Assembly (NCBI GenBank): GCA_014379075.1
Contig: JACMMN010000014.1
Span: forward strand, 1-30,320
Length of the DNA stretch: 30,320 bases
Direction of reading: 5' to 3'
DNA from: Pyrinomonadaceae bacterium
GTDB taxonomy: Bacteria > Acidobacteriota > Blastocatellia > Pyrinomonadales > Pyrinomonadaceae
The translations under genes were made by a program, and so were the position numbers. A model generated the notes under the pieces. The model ran no database searches. It saw only the letters and a list, made by a program, of their open reading frames with translations, and had not been told where the DNA came from. Below, in pieces: positions 1 through 8,254 of this stretch. Every line of letters begins with the position of its first letter. The first letter of the stretch is position 1.

Positions 1-848
1 AACGTCTTTTAGCTGCCCGAGCCAACGACGGTTGGAACGTCACGCCGCCGCCATACGTTCTGCCGACGACGCCCGGCAACTGGCAGCCGACTCCTAACGC
101 ACCGGCCGGATTTACGCAGTTTCCCGCAGTTCGTCCGTTTGCGACGACATCCGGCACCCAATTCGCGCCGAACGCTCCGCCATCGCTGACAAGCGTTGAA
201 TACTCCACTAGTTTTAACGAATTGAAGGAGATCGGTTCTGCGACCAGTACGACACGCACCGCCGATCAAACGCGAGTTGCTCAGCTTTGGGCAAACGTCA
301 ACACTTCGACGACGGTGTTTTTTGTCTGGAACAATGTGGCCCGAAACGTCGCTGTCGCCCGCAACAATGATACGGCCGAGAATGCCCGTCTCTTTGCGTT
401 GATGAACATCGCATTTCACGACGCGCTGCAGACAACGATGGCGAGCAAATTCGTTCACGGCCTGTGGCGGCCTGTGACGGCGATTCGCCGCGCAGACGAA
501 GATGGCAATCCAAACACGGAACCGGATGCGAATTGGATACCGTTGCTTGGCAATCCGCCTTACCCGACCTACGCCGGAAACCACGCTGCGATCGGAACCT
601 CACAGGCTACAATTCTTGCCTTGTTTTTCGGGCGCGACGATATCCCGTTTCAGCACACGTGGGAAGGAGTGGGCGGAGCGACACGCTCGTACGCCGGATT
701 TAACGCGATGGCAGATGAAGAGGAACGAAGCCGAGTGTATGGCGGGATCCATTTCACGTTCGACCAGACCGCCGGCCAATCAGCCGGACGCAATGTCGCC
801 AATTACGTTTTTCTCAATTTCATGAAACCGAGATGCGAAAGCAAATGA
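1..848 (+). CDS. Vanadium-dependent haloperoxidase / PAP2-family protein, 3' part
   Basis: The reading frame is open from the left edge (first full codon at base 3) to TGA at 846-848, so this is the C-terminal ~281 residues of a longer protein. The family uses vanadate to oxidise halides with peroxide, or acts as an acid phosphatase. Three family blocks are visible. WRPVTAIR begins at base 465 (anion-binding Arg), followed by an acidic DEDGN. YPTYAGNHAAIG has its His codon at 582. GGIHF has its His codon at 750 and would be the axial vanadate ligand. The usual PSGH of the second block reads AGNH, so the Ser that binds vanadate or phosphate is replaced although the acid-base His is kept. The N-terminus, any signal peptide and the Lys-bearing helix lie outside the window. 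It could be a haloperoxidase or a related phosphatase; the substrate cannot be told. Confidence 0.82.
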   Translation, partial: RLLAARANDGWNVTPPPYVLPTTPGNWQPTPNAPAGFTQFPAVRPFATTSGTQFAPNAPPSLTSVEYSTSFNELKEIGSATSTTRTADQTRVAQLWANVNTSTTVFFVWNNVARNVAVARNNDTAENARLFALMNIAFHDALQTTMASKFVHGLWRPVTAIRRADEDGNPNTEPDANWIPLLGNPPYPTYAGNHAAIGTSQATILALFFGRDDIPFQHTWEGVGGATRSYAGFNAMADEEERSRVYGGIHFTFDQTAGQSAGRNVANYVFLNFMKPRCESK

Positions 849-897
849 GGGCACGACGAGTTTGAGAAAGAAGTAATTGTGAAAAGCAGATGAGGGC
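837..897. repeat. Imperfect direct repeat over the haloperoxidase stop
   Basis: GAAAGCAAATGAGGGC at 837-852 recurs as GAAAAGCAGATGAGGGC at 881-897. The first copy contains the stop codon of the haloperoxidase gene. It looks like a small local duplication; no function is evident. Confidence 0.4.
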
Positions 898-927
898 CTA
901 ACGGACCAAATAGAAAGGAGGAGCAAG

Positions 928-1656
928 ATGAGCACTAGTCTATTAGAAAAAGGGTATTCGAAGAATCCCCTCAGTGGAGACTTGCTAGCGAACGGCGATA
1001 AGTTGGCAGAGTGGGTTCTGCTTGAGATCCCTAGTTCCAAGAGAATTCCCTTTAAGTATACGGAAGGTTTGTTGAAGGTGTTCAGGCGCCACCGCGTGCC
1101 GATTAAAATCTGTCAAGCCGCCTTCTTTCAACTACAGTTGAGGGGAGTTAATTTCGACTGGCCCCCAGTAAATACACTTGGGATGTACGGAGATAGGCAC
1201 GTGGTTGGTCCCCCGCCGGCACCCCATCCACCTATCGGTGATGGCCCGCATAATTTTAAAGGTCTCGGCAGTGGGGAAAGAGCCCAAATTGACGGTCACA
1301 CACTCAAAGAACTCGATCACCGCTACGTGGTGGCGATCAATTCTAATAATGAGGCGGAAGCCATAGCGATTTTCTTGAAGGCGCTGGCACTGATCTGGGA
1401 ATTGGCAAAAGCTCACGGCGAGGCGTTGCAAACGGGGCGCAATGAAGCGGTGGTGGAGTTTTACGAATTCAATGCGGCAGTCGACGGGGCCCTGAACCCG
1501 GGGATGCTGCGAACTAACATTAGGTACATGTCGCGGGAAGAATTCAGGGCATTGAAGAACGCCCCAACGCCGGATTTCTTTCGCACTGCTACGATCCGGA
1601 TCGCTCAGCGTATAACGACGAGGACATTGCCAGCGTCACGGCGGGCGGGGAAGTAG
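928..1656 (+). CDS. Hypothetical protein, 242 aa
   Basis: I do not recognise this gene. The ATG at 928 follows a good AAAGGAGGA site at about 914-922. The protein has no signal peptide and no clear membrane span. The middle (about residues 76-115) is rich in Pro, Gly and His (VVGPPPAPHPPIGDGPHNF). The remainder looks alpha-helical, including an Ala/Glu/Leu helix at about 140-170 (EAEAIAIFLKALALIWELAK). The C-terminus is basic. It stands alone, 79 bp after the haloperoxidase gene and 190 bp before the next start, with no partner gene overlapping it. A cytoplasmic protein is likely. Coding is supported by the ribosome site and by the long open frame in line with its neighbours. Confidence 0.7.
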   Translation: MSTSLLEKGYSKNPLSGDLLANGDKLAEWVLLEIPSSKRIPFKYTEGLLKVFRRHRVPIKICQAAFFQLQLRGVNFDWPPVNTLGMYGDRHVVGPPPAPHPPIGDGPHNFKGLGSGERAQIDGHTLKELDHRYVVAINSNNEAEAIAIFLKALALIWELAKAHGEALQTGRNEAVVEFYEFNAAVDGALNPGMLRTNIRYMSREEFRALKNAPTPDFFRTATIRIAQRITTRTLPASRRAGK

Positions 1657-1846
1657 TGTGATCATGGTCGCACGTACTGAGGCAAGGTTTAGAAATGGCA
1701 CAAACTGGATTACGTCCATTTCATCGGGATTATGCAGATCACAGTAAATATCTCGAACACCGTCAGCGTGGGCGGAGCGTCAATACATTGGCGTGAGCCC
1801 TGCAATCCGTCGCCAGTCTCAGGAAACTATTCAGAAGGAGTTCAAG

Positions 1847-2599
1847 ATGAAAATCATTTTCTTTATTTTCGCTTTAGTTTTGATCTCAATGTCGGCATTT
1901 GCTCAAACGCAACAAACGAAATCGGAATCACAAATTAAAACGGTAGACTTGCAGCCGCCGTTGGGTTGGCGGAAGACGGGTTCTCATCGGCCGGATTACG
2001 ATTTCCAACTTGATTCGATCGTGAAGCGAAGCGGCAAAGCCAGCGGCATTCTGAGATCGAGGTCTACGGCCACAAACGAGAGTCATGCCGCGATGGTCCA
2101 AGGCGTCAAGCCCGGGAATTACCGCGGCAAGAGGATTCGGATATCCGGCTATCTTAAAACCGAGAACGTATCGAACTACTCCGGTTTTTGGTTGAGGATC
2201 GACGATGCAGACGATGAATTCTTCCCTTTAGCCTTCGACGGCATGAAAGACCGCATCATCAAGGGCACGAATGACTGGAAGAAATACGAGGTTATTTTGG
2301 ACGTTCCCGACAGAGCGGGGCTGATCTTCTTCGGCGTTAATCTGGTCGGAAGCGGCCAGGTGTGGGCAGACGACCTGCAGCTTGAAATTGTTGGCAACGA
2401 CATTGCCTCTACCGGCCTTCCGACCACGCCGGAGATGGCGACGATACTAAAAGAGGATAAGGAAACTATGCGCAAGGACCCCAAAGCATATGACCAATAC
2501 CGCCAGAACTATTCCAAACTGAGAAACGAGAGCCCGATGCAGCCGGTTAATTTAGATTTTGAGAATGGGAAACAAGCTTCGGACAAAAAGAACGAATAA
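1847..2599 (+). CDS. Secreted protein with carbohydrate-binding-like jelly-roll domain, 250 aa
   Basis: Start chosen at ATG 1847 because AGAAGGAG lies 6 bases upstream and translation then begins directly with a signal peptide (MKIIFFIFALVLISMSAFAQ). An in-frame start at 1793 would bury that signal. Residues ~30-185 resemble the galactose-binding-like beta-sandwich repeatedly found in environmental bacteria. Visible are G-W at the start, YRGKRIRISGYLKTENV, a WLRID strand, LAFDGM, GTNDWKKYEVILDVP and a closing GQVWADDLQLE. The last ~50 residues are charged and probably helical or flexible. No catalytic motif is seen. The gene is followed after 10 bp by another secreted-protein gene, so the two are likely co-transcribed. 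A role in binding an extracellular ligand is inferred only from the fold. Confidence 0.78.
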   Translation: MKIIFFIFALVLISMSAFAQTQQTKSESQIKTVDLQPPLGWRKTGSHRPDYDFQLDSIVKRSGKASGILRSRSTATNESHAAMVQGVKPGNYRGKRIRISGYLKTENVSNYSGFWLRIDDADDEFFPLAFDGMKDRIIKGTNDWKKYEVILDVPDRAGLIFFGVNLVGSGQVWADDLQLEIVGNDIASTGLPTTPEMATILKEDKETMRKDPKAYDQYRQNYSKLRNESPMQPVNLDFENGKQASDKKNE

Positions 2600-2609
2600 G
2601 GAGGACAAA

Positions 2610-3875
2610 ATGAAAGGGATGATCATACTTAGAGGAATGCTGAGCTCACTAACGGCAATCGCAATTCTATTTTTATTGGCGGCGGACGGTTCCGCTCAGT
2701 TCAACATCAAGCTGCCGAAAATCCCCAAAGTGGAAAAAACGGCGGAGGAAACGAAAACGGATGTCAGCCAACCGCCCGCTGACGTGACGAGCTCGCAGAC
2801 GAGAGCCGCCTCGAATTCCACGAAACAAAGTTCTGACAAGCCATACGGCATGGTCGAGTGGCCCGACCGGCCGCAGATGGTGTGGGATACGCTTTACATC
2901 CAAACGGAAAACTCGAGGAATTACTGGAAGATGCAGAATCAAAAACCTACCAGTTGGGTGCCGAAGATTCGCTTCAGCATGGATTACAACCCCGACAAGT
3001 TTTCGCCCGATTATGTCGCGGAGTATTTTAATCCGGATGGCTCACTCTGGTTTAGCGAGCACTTGAGGAATGCCGGTTCGGGAGCTCTAAAACAGATCGG
3101 CTTTGAAAGCAATAGTGAAGTCACGAACGAAATGCGCGATACGAGATCGACGATTGCTACAGGGGTTTATGGATTCAAGCTCAGCGAGAAAAATACAAAG
3201 CAGACTCTTTTTCAGGGAAAGTTCAGGATCGGCAAATTTCCTTTGCCCGGCAATGACAAGAACGTCGTCGAGTTCTTTGTGGATCACGACTGGGTAATGC
3301 CAGTCGGTTTTATCTCATTTCACTTCAGTGAATTTCTGCGGCCTAACGCGCTCGGCGGATTTCCGCTGGAATTCAACATGTGGTTCAAGAAATACCTCGC
3401 CCCTAACAACCATGGTATGGAAGCGCAGTTGTTCTACAACGGGAAGCAGATCGGCACGACGGCGGATTACCACAGCGGTTTCCAGCCTGAGGAAGAGCGC
3501 TCCAGCAGCCAGGGGCATATTTATTCGCCAGATCTGCATAATTGGAGGTTGTGGAAAATGATATGGCAAAACGTGATCGTCGATAACAACGGCACATACA
3601 ATCGCGAGGTGCGCAACAGATCCTTTCTCATAGACAAAAATCCGGGTGAGTATACGGTAAAAGTGTTTCAAAAGGGTGGCCAGATCCGTGAGGCGAAGTT
3701 TACCGTCGGAAGCGACGGCCGGATAGCCGACCCATTCTCCAAACAGGCCTATCTTACTTATCACAAGGTAATCGTTCCCATAACGGTCATCGGCCCGGCT
3801 GAAAAATACAATGTCAACGCCTGGAAGACCGAGGCTTTTTACGGTAATCCACTAACTGGTTTTGCGATGCCGTAA
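2610..3875 (+). CDS. Secreted hypothetical protein, 421 aa
   Basis: Start chosen at ATG 2610, 7 bases after AAGGAGG at 2597-2603; it overlaps nothing and puts a signal peptide at the N-terminus (MKGMIILRGMLSS then a hydrophobic run, cleavage near GSAQF). After the signal comes a Pro/Lys/Thr-rich linker (about residues 25-70). A large domain follows, rich in aromatic and beta-type residues. Examples are WPDRPQMVWDTLYIQ, RNYWKMQNQKPTSWVPK, a central KFPLPGNDKNVVEFFVDHDW and a late SFLIDKNPGEYTVKVFQ that resembles an immunoglobulin-like strand pair. I recognise no family and see no catalytic signature. It probably works in the periplasm or at the cell surface together with the preceding gene. 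Confidence 0.75.
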   Translation: MKGMIILRGMLSSLTAIAILFLLAADGSAQFNIKLPKIPKVEKTAEETKTDVSQPPADVTSSQTRAASNSTKQSSDKPYGMVEWPDRPQMVWDTLYIQTENSRNYWKMQNQKPTSWVPKIRFSMDYNPDKFSPDYVAEYFNPDGSLWFSEHLRNAGSGALKQIGFESNSEVTNEMRDTRSTIATGVYGFKLSEKNTKQTLFQGKFRIGKFPLPGNDKNVVEFFVDHDWVMPVGFISFHFSEFLRPNALGGFPLEFNMWFKKYLAPNNHGMEAQLFYNGKQIGTTADYHSGFQPEEERSSSQGHIYSPDLHNWRLWKMIWQNVIVDNNGTYNREVRNRSFLIDKNPGEYTVKVFQKGGQIREAKFTVGSDGRIADPFSKQAYLTYHKVIVPITVIGPAEKYNVNAWKTEAFYGNPLTGFAMP

Positions 3876-3879
3876 TCAT

Positions 3880-3898
3880 GAAACAACATATCTGTTTC
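3880..3898 (+). terminator. Small hairpin after the secreted pair
   Basis: GAAACA (3880-3885) and TGTTTC (3893-3898) form a perfect 6-bp stem with a 7-base loop 5 bases after the stop of the upstream gene. There is no T-run, so at most it is a weak terminator or mRNA-end stabiliser. Confidence 0.3.
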
Positions 3899-4081
3899 GC
3901 GGGAGAGCAGATCATCGCGTCCTAACTGTTGTCCAGGGAGCGATCTGGATCGGAAATCCGACATAGACTTTACGTACGGGGATCTAAGTTGCAAAAGGAT
4001 CGCCGTGTTGGTTGAGTTTGACATCGCGCAAAAATTAGCCATCCACACCTAGCGGCGCTTTATAATTTGGAGGACCCGGAC

Positions 4082-4753
4082 TTGGCATTAGCGCTCAAAC
4101 AACACTACAATAAAACCCAAAAAATGCCGATCCTTCATCCAATCCGAATCCTTTCCGTTGAAGACCACCCGGTTTTTCGCGAAGGCCTGGGCACCATCAT
4201 CGGTTCGCAGCCGGATATGCTTTTGGTAGCGCAGGCAGGTAACGCGCTCGAGGCAATAGACGAATTTCGCCGTCATCGGCCGGACGTCACACTGATGGAC
4301 CTTCGCCTTCCCGGTTCCAATGGCACAGACACTTTGATCGCCATTCGAGGAGAATTTCCCCGGGCCCGCATTATTATACTGACAACCTCGGACAGCGAGG
4401 GCGAGATCAAGCGCGCCCTGCAGGCAGGCGCCGCGGCATACATTCTCAAAAGCATGCCGAAGAATGAATTGCTCGCCGTGATCCGGGCCGTTCACTCAGG
4501 CCATCGCAAGGTTCCACCGGATGTTGCGGCCCGTATCGCCGAACATCTCGGCGAAGAAGATCTCACCAATCGTGAATTGGAGGTGCTCCGCCTCATCCGT
4601 GACGGTTTTCGCAATAAGCAGATTGCCAGCGAATTGGCGATCGCGGAAACAACCGTCAATTTCCATATAAAGAATCTGGTCGACAAACTCGGGGCGAATG
4701 ACCGGACGCACGCGGTAACCATCGCGCTTCGGCGGGGAATGCTTCAGATCTAG
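4082..4753 (+). CDS. NarL/FixJ-family response regulator
   Basis: This is a two-domain DNA-binding response regulator. The receiver domain has the acidic pair in LSVEDHPVF, the phospho-acceptor Asp in LMDLRLPG (codon at 4298), Thr in ILTTSDS and Lys in AYILKSM. After a short linker comes a LuxR-type helix-turn-helix with LTNRELEVLRLI and ETTVNFHIKNLVDKL. The start is uncertain. TTG 4082 has GGAGG at 4069-4073 with ideal spacing. ATG 4124 gives a typical family N-terminus (MPILHPIRIL, 209 aa) but no ribosome site. A TATAAT at 4061-4066 could be a -10 box, which would favour ATG 4124. It is followed 132 bp later by the sensor kinase and is its probable partner. It may activate the downstream hydrolase cluster through the shared upstream repeat, which is inference. 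Confidence 0.92.
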   Translation: MALALKQHYNKTQKMPILHPIRILSVEDHPVFREGLGTIIGSQPDMLLVAQAGNALEAIDEFRRHRPDVTLMDLRLPGSNGTDTLIAIRGEFPRARIIILTTSDSEGEIKRALQAGAAAYILKSMPKNELLAVIRAVHSGHRKVPPDVAARIAEHLGEEDLTNRELEVLRLIRDGFRNKQIASELAIAETTVNFHIKNLVDKLGANDRTHAVTIALRRGMLQI

Positions 4754-4885
4754 TATGAAGCACAGGACTGTAGATAACTATAGGTTTGTAACTGGATAGT
4801 TTGAGGTTCCCGCAGCGTCCTGATCCTCCTATCATAGATAGATTTCGAAAGCGTCCGAGTCTGCCTGATAGTTTCTAAAGTACTC

Positions 4886-7800
4886 ATGAATTTTCCGAAA
4901 AGAGAAATGGGGCACTGTTTGTCGAAGGCTCTTTTCGTGCATATCTGCGGAATCCTCCTATGCATTCCAACCTTTGGGCTGGATCGTGATCGAGCGATCA
5001 CCCAATTTCACCATACGGCGTGGACCGCCAAAGACGGAGCTCCGAGCCAGACCTCTGCACTCGCCCAAACCGAGGACGGTTATTTATGGATCGGTTCGGA
5101 GCGAGGCCTGTTTCGGTTCGACGGAGAACAGTTCGAGATATACGCCCCGCCTGATGGAGGGGAATTGCCTTCGCAAAATATCACGTCGCTGATGGCAACG
5201 CCCGACGGGGGACTGTGGATCTCGTTCGCGCCTACCGGCATTGGCTTTTTGAAAGACGGAGCCATCGTTATATTTAGCCAACACGAGGAAGTGTATTGCT
5301 TCGCACGCGACTTCGACGGGCGCATCTGGGCAGGAACTCAGACCGGTTTGATCGTATTTGACGGATCCCAATGGCATGGGATCGGAACGGCCCGCAATTA
5401 TACAGACCATCGGGTATGGAGCATGTTCGTGGATCGGAACGGAACTCTTTGGGTGGCTGCCGATGACACGATAGTCTTTTTGGAAAAAGGTTCGGAATTG
5501 TTTCAGAAAACAGGTGTTCGCACGGGTGGTGTTCCGGATATAGAGCAGTCAGATGACGGCCGGCTCTGGATCACGGAATACTCGAAATCCCTACGGCCGC
5601 TCAGCCTTCCCGATGGAGACTCAGCATCGGATGATCCCGAGATCAGTGTCCCGGCAATTAAGTTTCTCTTCGACCGCGAGGGCAGTTTGTGGCTAACGGT
5701 CAAAGGCGAGGGAATACGGCGGGTGAGGTTTCCCGAACGTCTCGGCAGCCGCAAGATCGATGCCGCCAACACCGAGATGGAATCATTTAAGGAGCAGGAT
5801 GGCTTGACGGATAATACGGCTACCAATTTGCTGGAAGACCGTGAAGGAAATATATGGGTCAGCACGAACAAGGGATTGGAACGTTTTCGGCACAGCCACC
5901 TGGTACCGGTAGCTCTGCCTACGGGCTATCGAGATTTGACTTTACGGCCAGGCCAAAACGGAACCGTCTGGGCTGGCAGCGCAGCCTTAAAGCCCGTATT
6001 GCTCATAAGCGTTGAAAATATACTTTCTAAAAGCAGCCCGATCGAGATTGCCAGCGTTAATAGCGGTGCAGGTGATGTTGTCTGGTGGGGCGGTCATGGC
6101 GGAATCTGGCGGCAACGCAATGAGCAATTCGACTTCTTTCCCCAACCGAAGGGGTTGACATTCAATGATCTGGATTGGATGTGGGAGGTTATGCCCAATA
6201 GCAGCGGCAATGGGTTGTGGGTGGGACTGGGAGACGTTGGGCTGATAAGTTTTAAGAATGAGATATGGACAGATCACGCAAAGCCATCCGGTCTTTTCGA
6301 ACGTGTTCCCAGCGCCTCGTTTCAGGATTCCGGCGGGCGCATCTGGCTTGGCTACACCGGAAATCGAATCATTATGGTGGATGGCGATCGCATTCAGCAT
6401 TACACGAGTGATGACGGAATTGACATCGGAAGGATCAGGGTGATTCGCGGGAGTGGATCTCGCTTCTGGTTTGGCGGCGACTTGGGTTTAACGCTTTTTG
6501 ATAACGGACGTTTCGTTACTGTACGTACTTTAGGCGGCACTAAATTTGGCACGATCTCAGGGATCGTCGAGACGCCCGACGGAGCTTTATGGTTGAACGA
6601 GCTGCGCGGCGTGGTCCGCATTGCCCCGGAGGAGATACGGCAGGTTGCCGGGAATTCAGATCATCCGGTCTCTTACCAGGTCTTCGATTTCGCGGATGGA
6701 CTGCCGGGCGGACCACAGATGAACTTCCGTTCTTCGACCGCGATCGCAGGGACTGACGGACGGCTCTGGTTTGCCACCGATAACGGGTTGGTATGGATCG
6801 ACCCGGCACGAATCTCCAAAAACACGCTTCCGCCGCCTGTTCTCATTCGTTCGCTTTTTACGGATGAGATGAAGTATGACCCGGGAGTGCCATTCATGCT
6901 GCCGCCTGGAACGACAGCCTTTCGCATCGACTACACGGCACTAAGCCTTTCCATTCCGGAACGGGTGCGCTTTCGATACAAACTGGAGGGCACAGGCGAG
7001 GATTGGCAGGAAGCGGGTTCGCGCCGCCAGGCTGTCTACAACAATCTGGGTCAGGGAGAATATCGCTTTCACGTGATCGCGTCCAATAACGACGGTGTCT
7101 GGAATAACACCGGGGCAATACTTAATTTCAGTATCGCCCCGGCTTGGTACGAGACGGGTTTGTTCCGTTTCGTTGTATTTATTACGCTTGTCCTGATCGT
7201 ATTGGTGCTTTACCGCTTGCGGGTACGGCAGATTGCCGGAGCAATTAACGCCCGTTTCGACGAGCGTTTGGCTGAACGAACCCGATTGGCACAAGAACTC
7301 CACGATACATTTCTACAGACGATTCAGGGCAGCAAGATGGTTGCCGACGACGCGCTGGAGCAAAACGGCGATCCCGTTCGTCTGCGCCGCGCCATGGAGC
7401 AGTTATCGACCTGGCTCGGACAGGCGGTGGACGAAGGCAGGGCCGCCCTCAATTCTCTGCGTACATCGACCACCGAGACCAACGACCTCGCCGAAGCACT
7501 GCAGCGGGCGACCGATACGTGCGTAGTTCAGGGTTCAATGGTGCCCGCATTTTCCGTCGTTGGTGAATCTAGAGACATGCACCCGATAGTCCGCGATGAG
7601 ATCTACCGCATCGGGTATGAGGCTATCCGAAACGCCTGTGCACATTCCGAAGCGAGCCGGATGGAAGTTGAGCTTACCTACGACCACGACCTGATTGTTC
7701 GCGTGAAGGACAACGGCAAAGGCATCGATCCGGTCATTGCCTCAGACGGAAAGGAAGGACACTTCGGAATAAAAGGAATGCGTGAGCGTGCCACTCGCAT

Positions 7801-7909
7801 CGGAGCCAAATTCATTCTCGAATCTTCCGCATCCTCCGGAACCGAGATCACCCTGATCGTTCCCGGAGAAATCGCGTTCCGAACATCGATCCACTCGACC
7901 GAGTCGTGA
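4886..7909 (+). CDS. Propeller-type membrane sensor histidine kinase, 1007 aa
   Basis: This is a sensor kinase of the two-component-regulator-propeller type. An N-terminal signal or anchor lies at residues ~13-31. About 14 repeats of the form G-x-[LI]-W-[IVA]-G/S ... GL follow from ~60 to ~645 (for example GYLWIGSERGLFRF, GNIWVSTNKGLERF, GRLWFATDNGLVWI). This number is enough for two seven-bladed propellers. A Y_Y_Y domain lies at ~669-754 (FRYKLEGTGEDW), one membrane helix at ~757-777, and HisKA_3 with phospho-acceptor His806 in QELHDTFLQTIQG. HATPase_c lies at ~900-995 with an N box EAIRNACAHSEA, DNGKGID and GHFGIKGMRERA. No receiver domain is fused, so the separate upstream NarL-type regulator is the natural target. 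The ribosome site before ATG 4886 is weak; ATG 4907 is an alternative. The periplasmic propellers probably sense a ligand such as a glycan or aromatic compound, but nothing shows which. Confidence 0.94.
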   Translation: MNFPKREMGHCLSKALFVHICGILLCIPTFGLDRDRAITQFHHTAWTAKDGAPSQTSALAQTEDGYLWIGSERGLFRFDGEQFEIYAPPDGGELPSQNITSLMATPDGGLWISFAPTGIGFLKDGAIVIFSQHEEVYCFARDFDGRIWAGTQTGLIVFDGSQWHGIGTARNYTDHRVWSMFVDRNGTLWVAADDTIVFLEKGSELFQKTGVRTGGVPDIEQSDDGRLWITEYSKSLRPLSLPDGDSASDDPEISVPAIKFLFDREGSLWLTVKGEGIRRVRFPERLGSRKIDAANTEMESFKEQDGLTDNTATNLLEDREGNIWVSTNKGLERFRHSHLVPVALPTGYRDLTLRPGQNGTVWAGSAALKPVLLISVENILSKSSPIEIASVNSGAGDVVWWGGHGGIWRQRNEQFDFFPQPKGLTFNDLDWMWEVMPNSSGNGLWVGLGDVGLISFKNEIWTDHAKPSGLFERVPSASFQDSGGRIWLGYTGNRIIMVDGDRIQHYTSDDGIDIGRIRVIRGSGSRFWFGGDLGLTLFDNGRFVTVRTLGGTKFGTISGIVETPDGALWLNELRGVVRIAPEEIRQVAGNSDHPVSYQVFDFADGLPGGPQMNFRSSTAIAGTDGRLWFATDNGLVWIDPARISKNTLPPPVLIRSLFTDEMKYDPGVPFMLPPGTTAFRIDYTALSLSIPERVRFRYKLEGTGEDWQEAGSRRQAVYNNLGQGEYRFHVIASNNDGVWNNTGAILNFSIAPAWYETGLFRFVVFITLVLIVLVLYRLRVRQIAGAINARFDERLAERTRLAQELHDTFLQTIQGSKMVADDALEQNGDPVRLRRAMEQLSTWLGQAVDEGRAALNSLRTSTTETNDLAEALQRATDTCVVQGSMVPAFSVVGESRDMHPIVRDEIYRIGYEAIRNACAHSEASRMEVELTYDHDLIVRVKDNGKGIDPVIASDGKEGHFGIKGMRERATRIGAKFILESSASSGTEITLIVPGEIAFRTSIHSTES

Positions 7910-8025
7910 GCGACTCCTCGGCCACATTCTTGCCATCAACTTACCGCAAAAAGCAATCACTAGTTACGTCCCAAGCCTCCCAAACGTCCGAATCCGACTG
8001 GCGGTCTTATTTTTCGCGTAGACTA

Positions 8026-8110
8026 CCTGAAGAAAAATATAGGCTAAACCCTCTAGTTCATGGTGTGTTCCTCAGATTCATAGCCCATTACTCTTGATTG
8101 CACGACGAAA
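8026..8110 (+). promoter_or_regulatory. Shared upstream element, copy A (diverged)
   Basis: ATAGGCTAAACCCTCTAGTT at 8039-8058 matches the 20-nt core of copies B and C at most positions. Flanking similarity covers the CCTG-AAGAAAA before it and GGTGTGTT...TTGCACGACGAAACG after it. The core lies 216 bases before the ATG of epoxide hydrolase 1. Probably a promoter or activator site; the exact role is unknown. Confidence 0.5.
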
Positions 8111-8174
8111 CGAAAGTATGAACCAGAAAGCTAAGTCAAAGGCCTGCTTAGACCTCCGGTAGTCGCATCCATTC

Positions 8175-8202
8175 GCGAGCAATCTGGCCTTAACTTGCTC
8201 GC
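8175..8202. repeat. Perfect inverted repeat upstream of epoxide hydrolase 1
   Basis: GCGAGCAA (8175-8182) and TTGCTCGC (8195-8202) are exact reverse complements separated by 12 bases. They end about 50 bases before the ATG. The repeat could be an operator or a leader hairpin; no T-run follows. Confidence 0.45.
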
Positions 8203-8254
8203 TGTCGCCGGCCATGCTTAGAAAAGTGTCCGGCCGGTCCAGAAGGAGAGTAAA

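Larger units (their letters stand above)
7910..8254. other. 345-bp intergenic region before epoxide hydrolase 1
   Basis: No convincing gene is seen. A 63-codon open frame (7906-8097) has no ribosome site and no recognisable content. The region holds a diverged copy of the shared upstream element (8026-8110), a perfect 8-bp inverted repeat (8175-8202) and, at its right end, the AGAAGGAGAG ribosome site of the epoxide hydrolase. Confidence 0.6.

Noticed and set aside
222..848. Haloperoxidase-type gene starting at ATG 222
   Set aside because: The same frame is open and clearly coding to the left edge, with family-like sequence before 222, so the gene is cut by the window edge and not started here.
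1697..1712. TGGCACAAACTGG as another sigma-54 site
   Set aside because: The -24 half is good but no GC follows at the required 10-base distance.
7906..8097. Small 63-codon frame after the sensor kinase
   Set aside because: No ribosome site, no recognisable content, and it overlaps the conserved upstream element.
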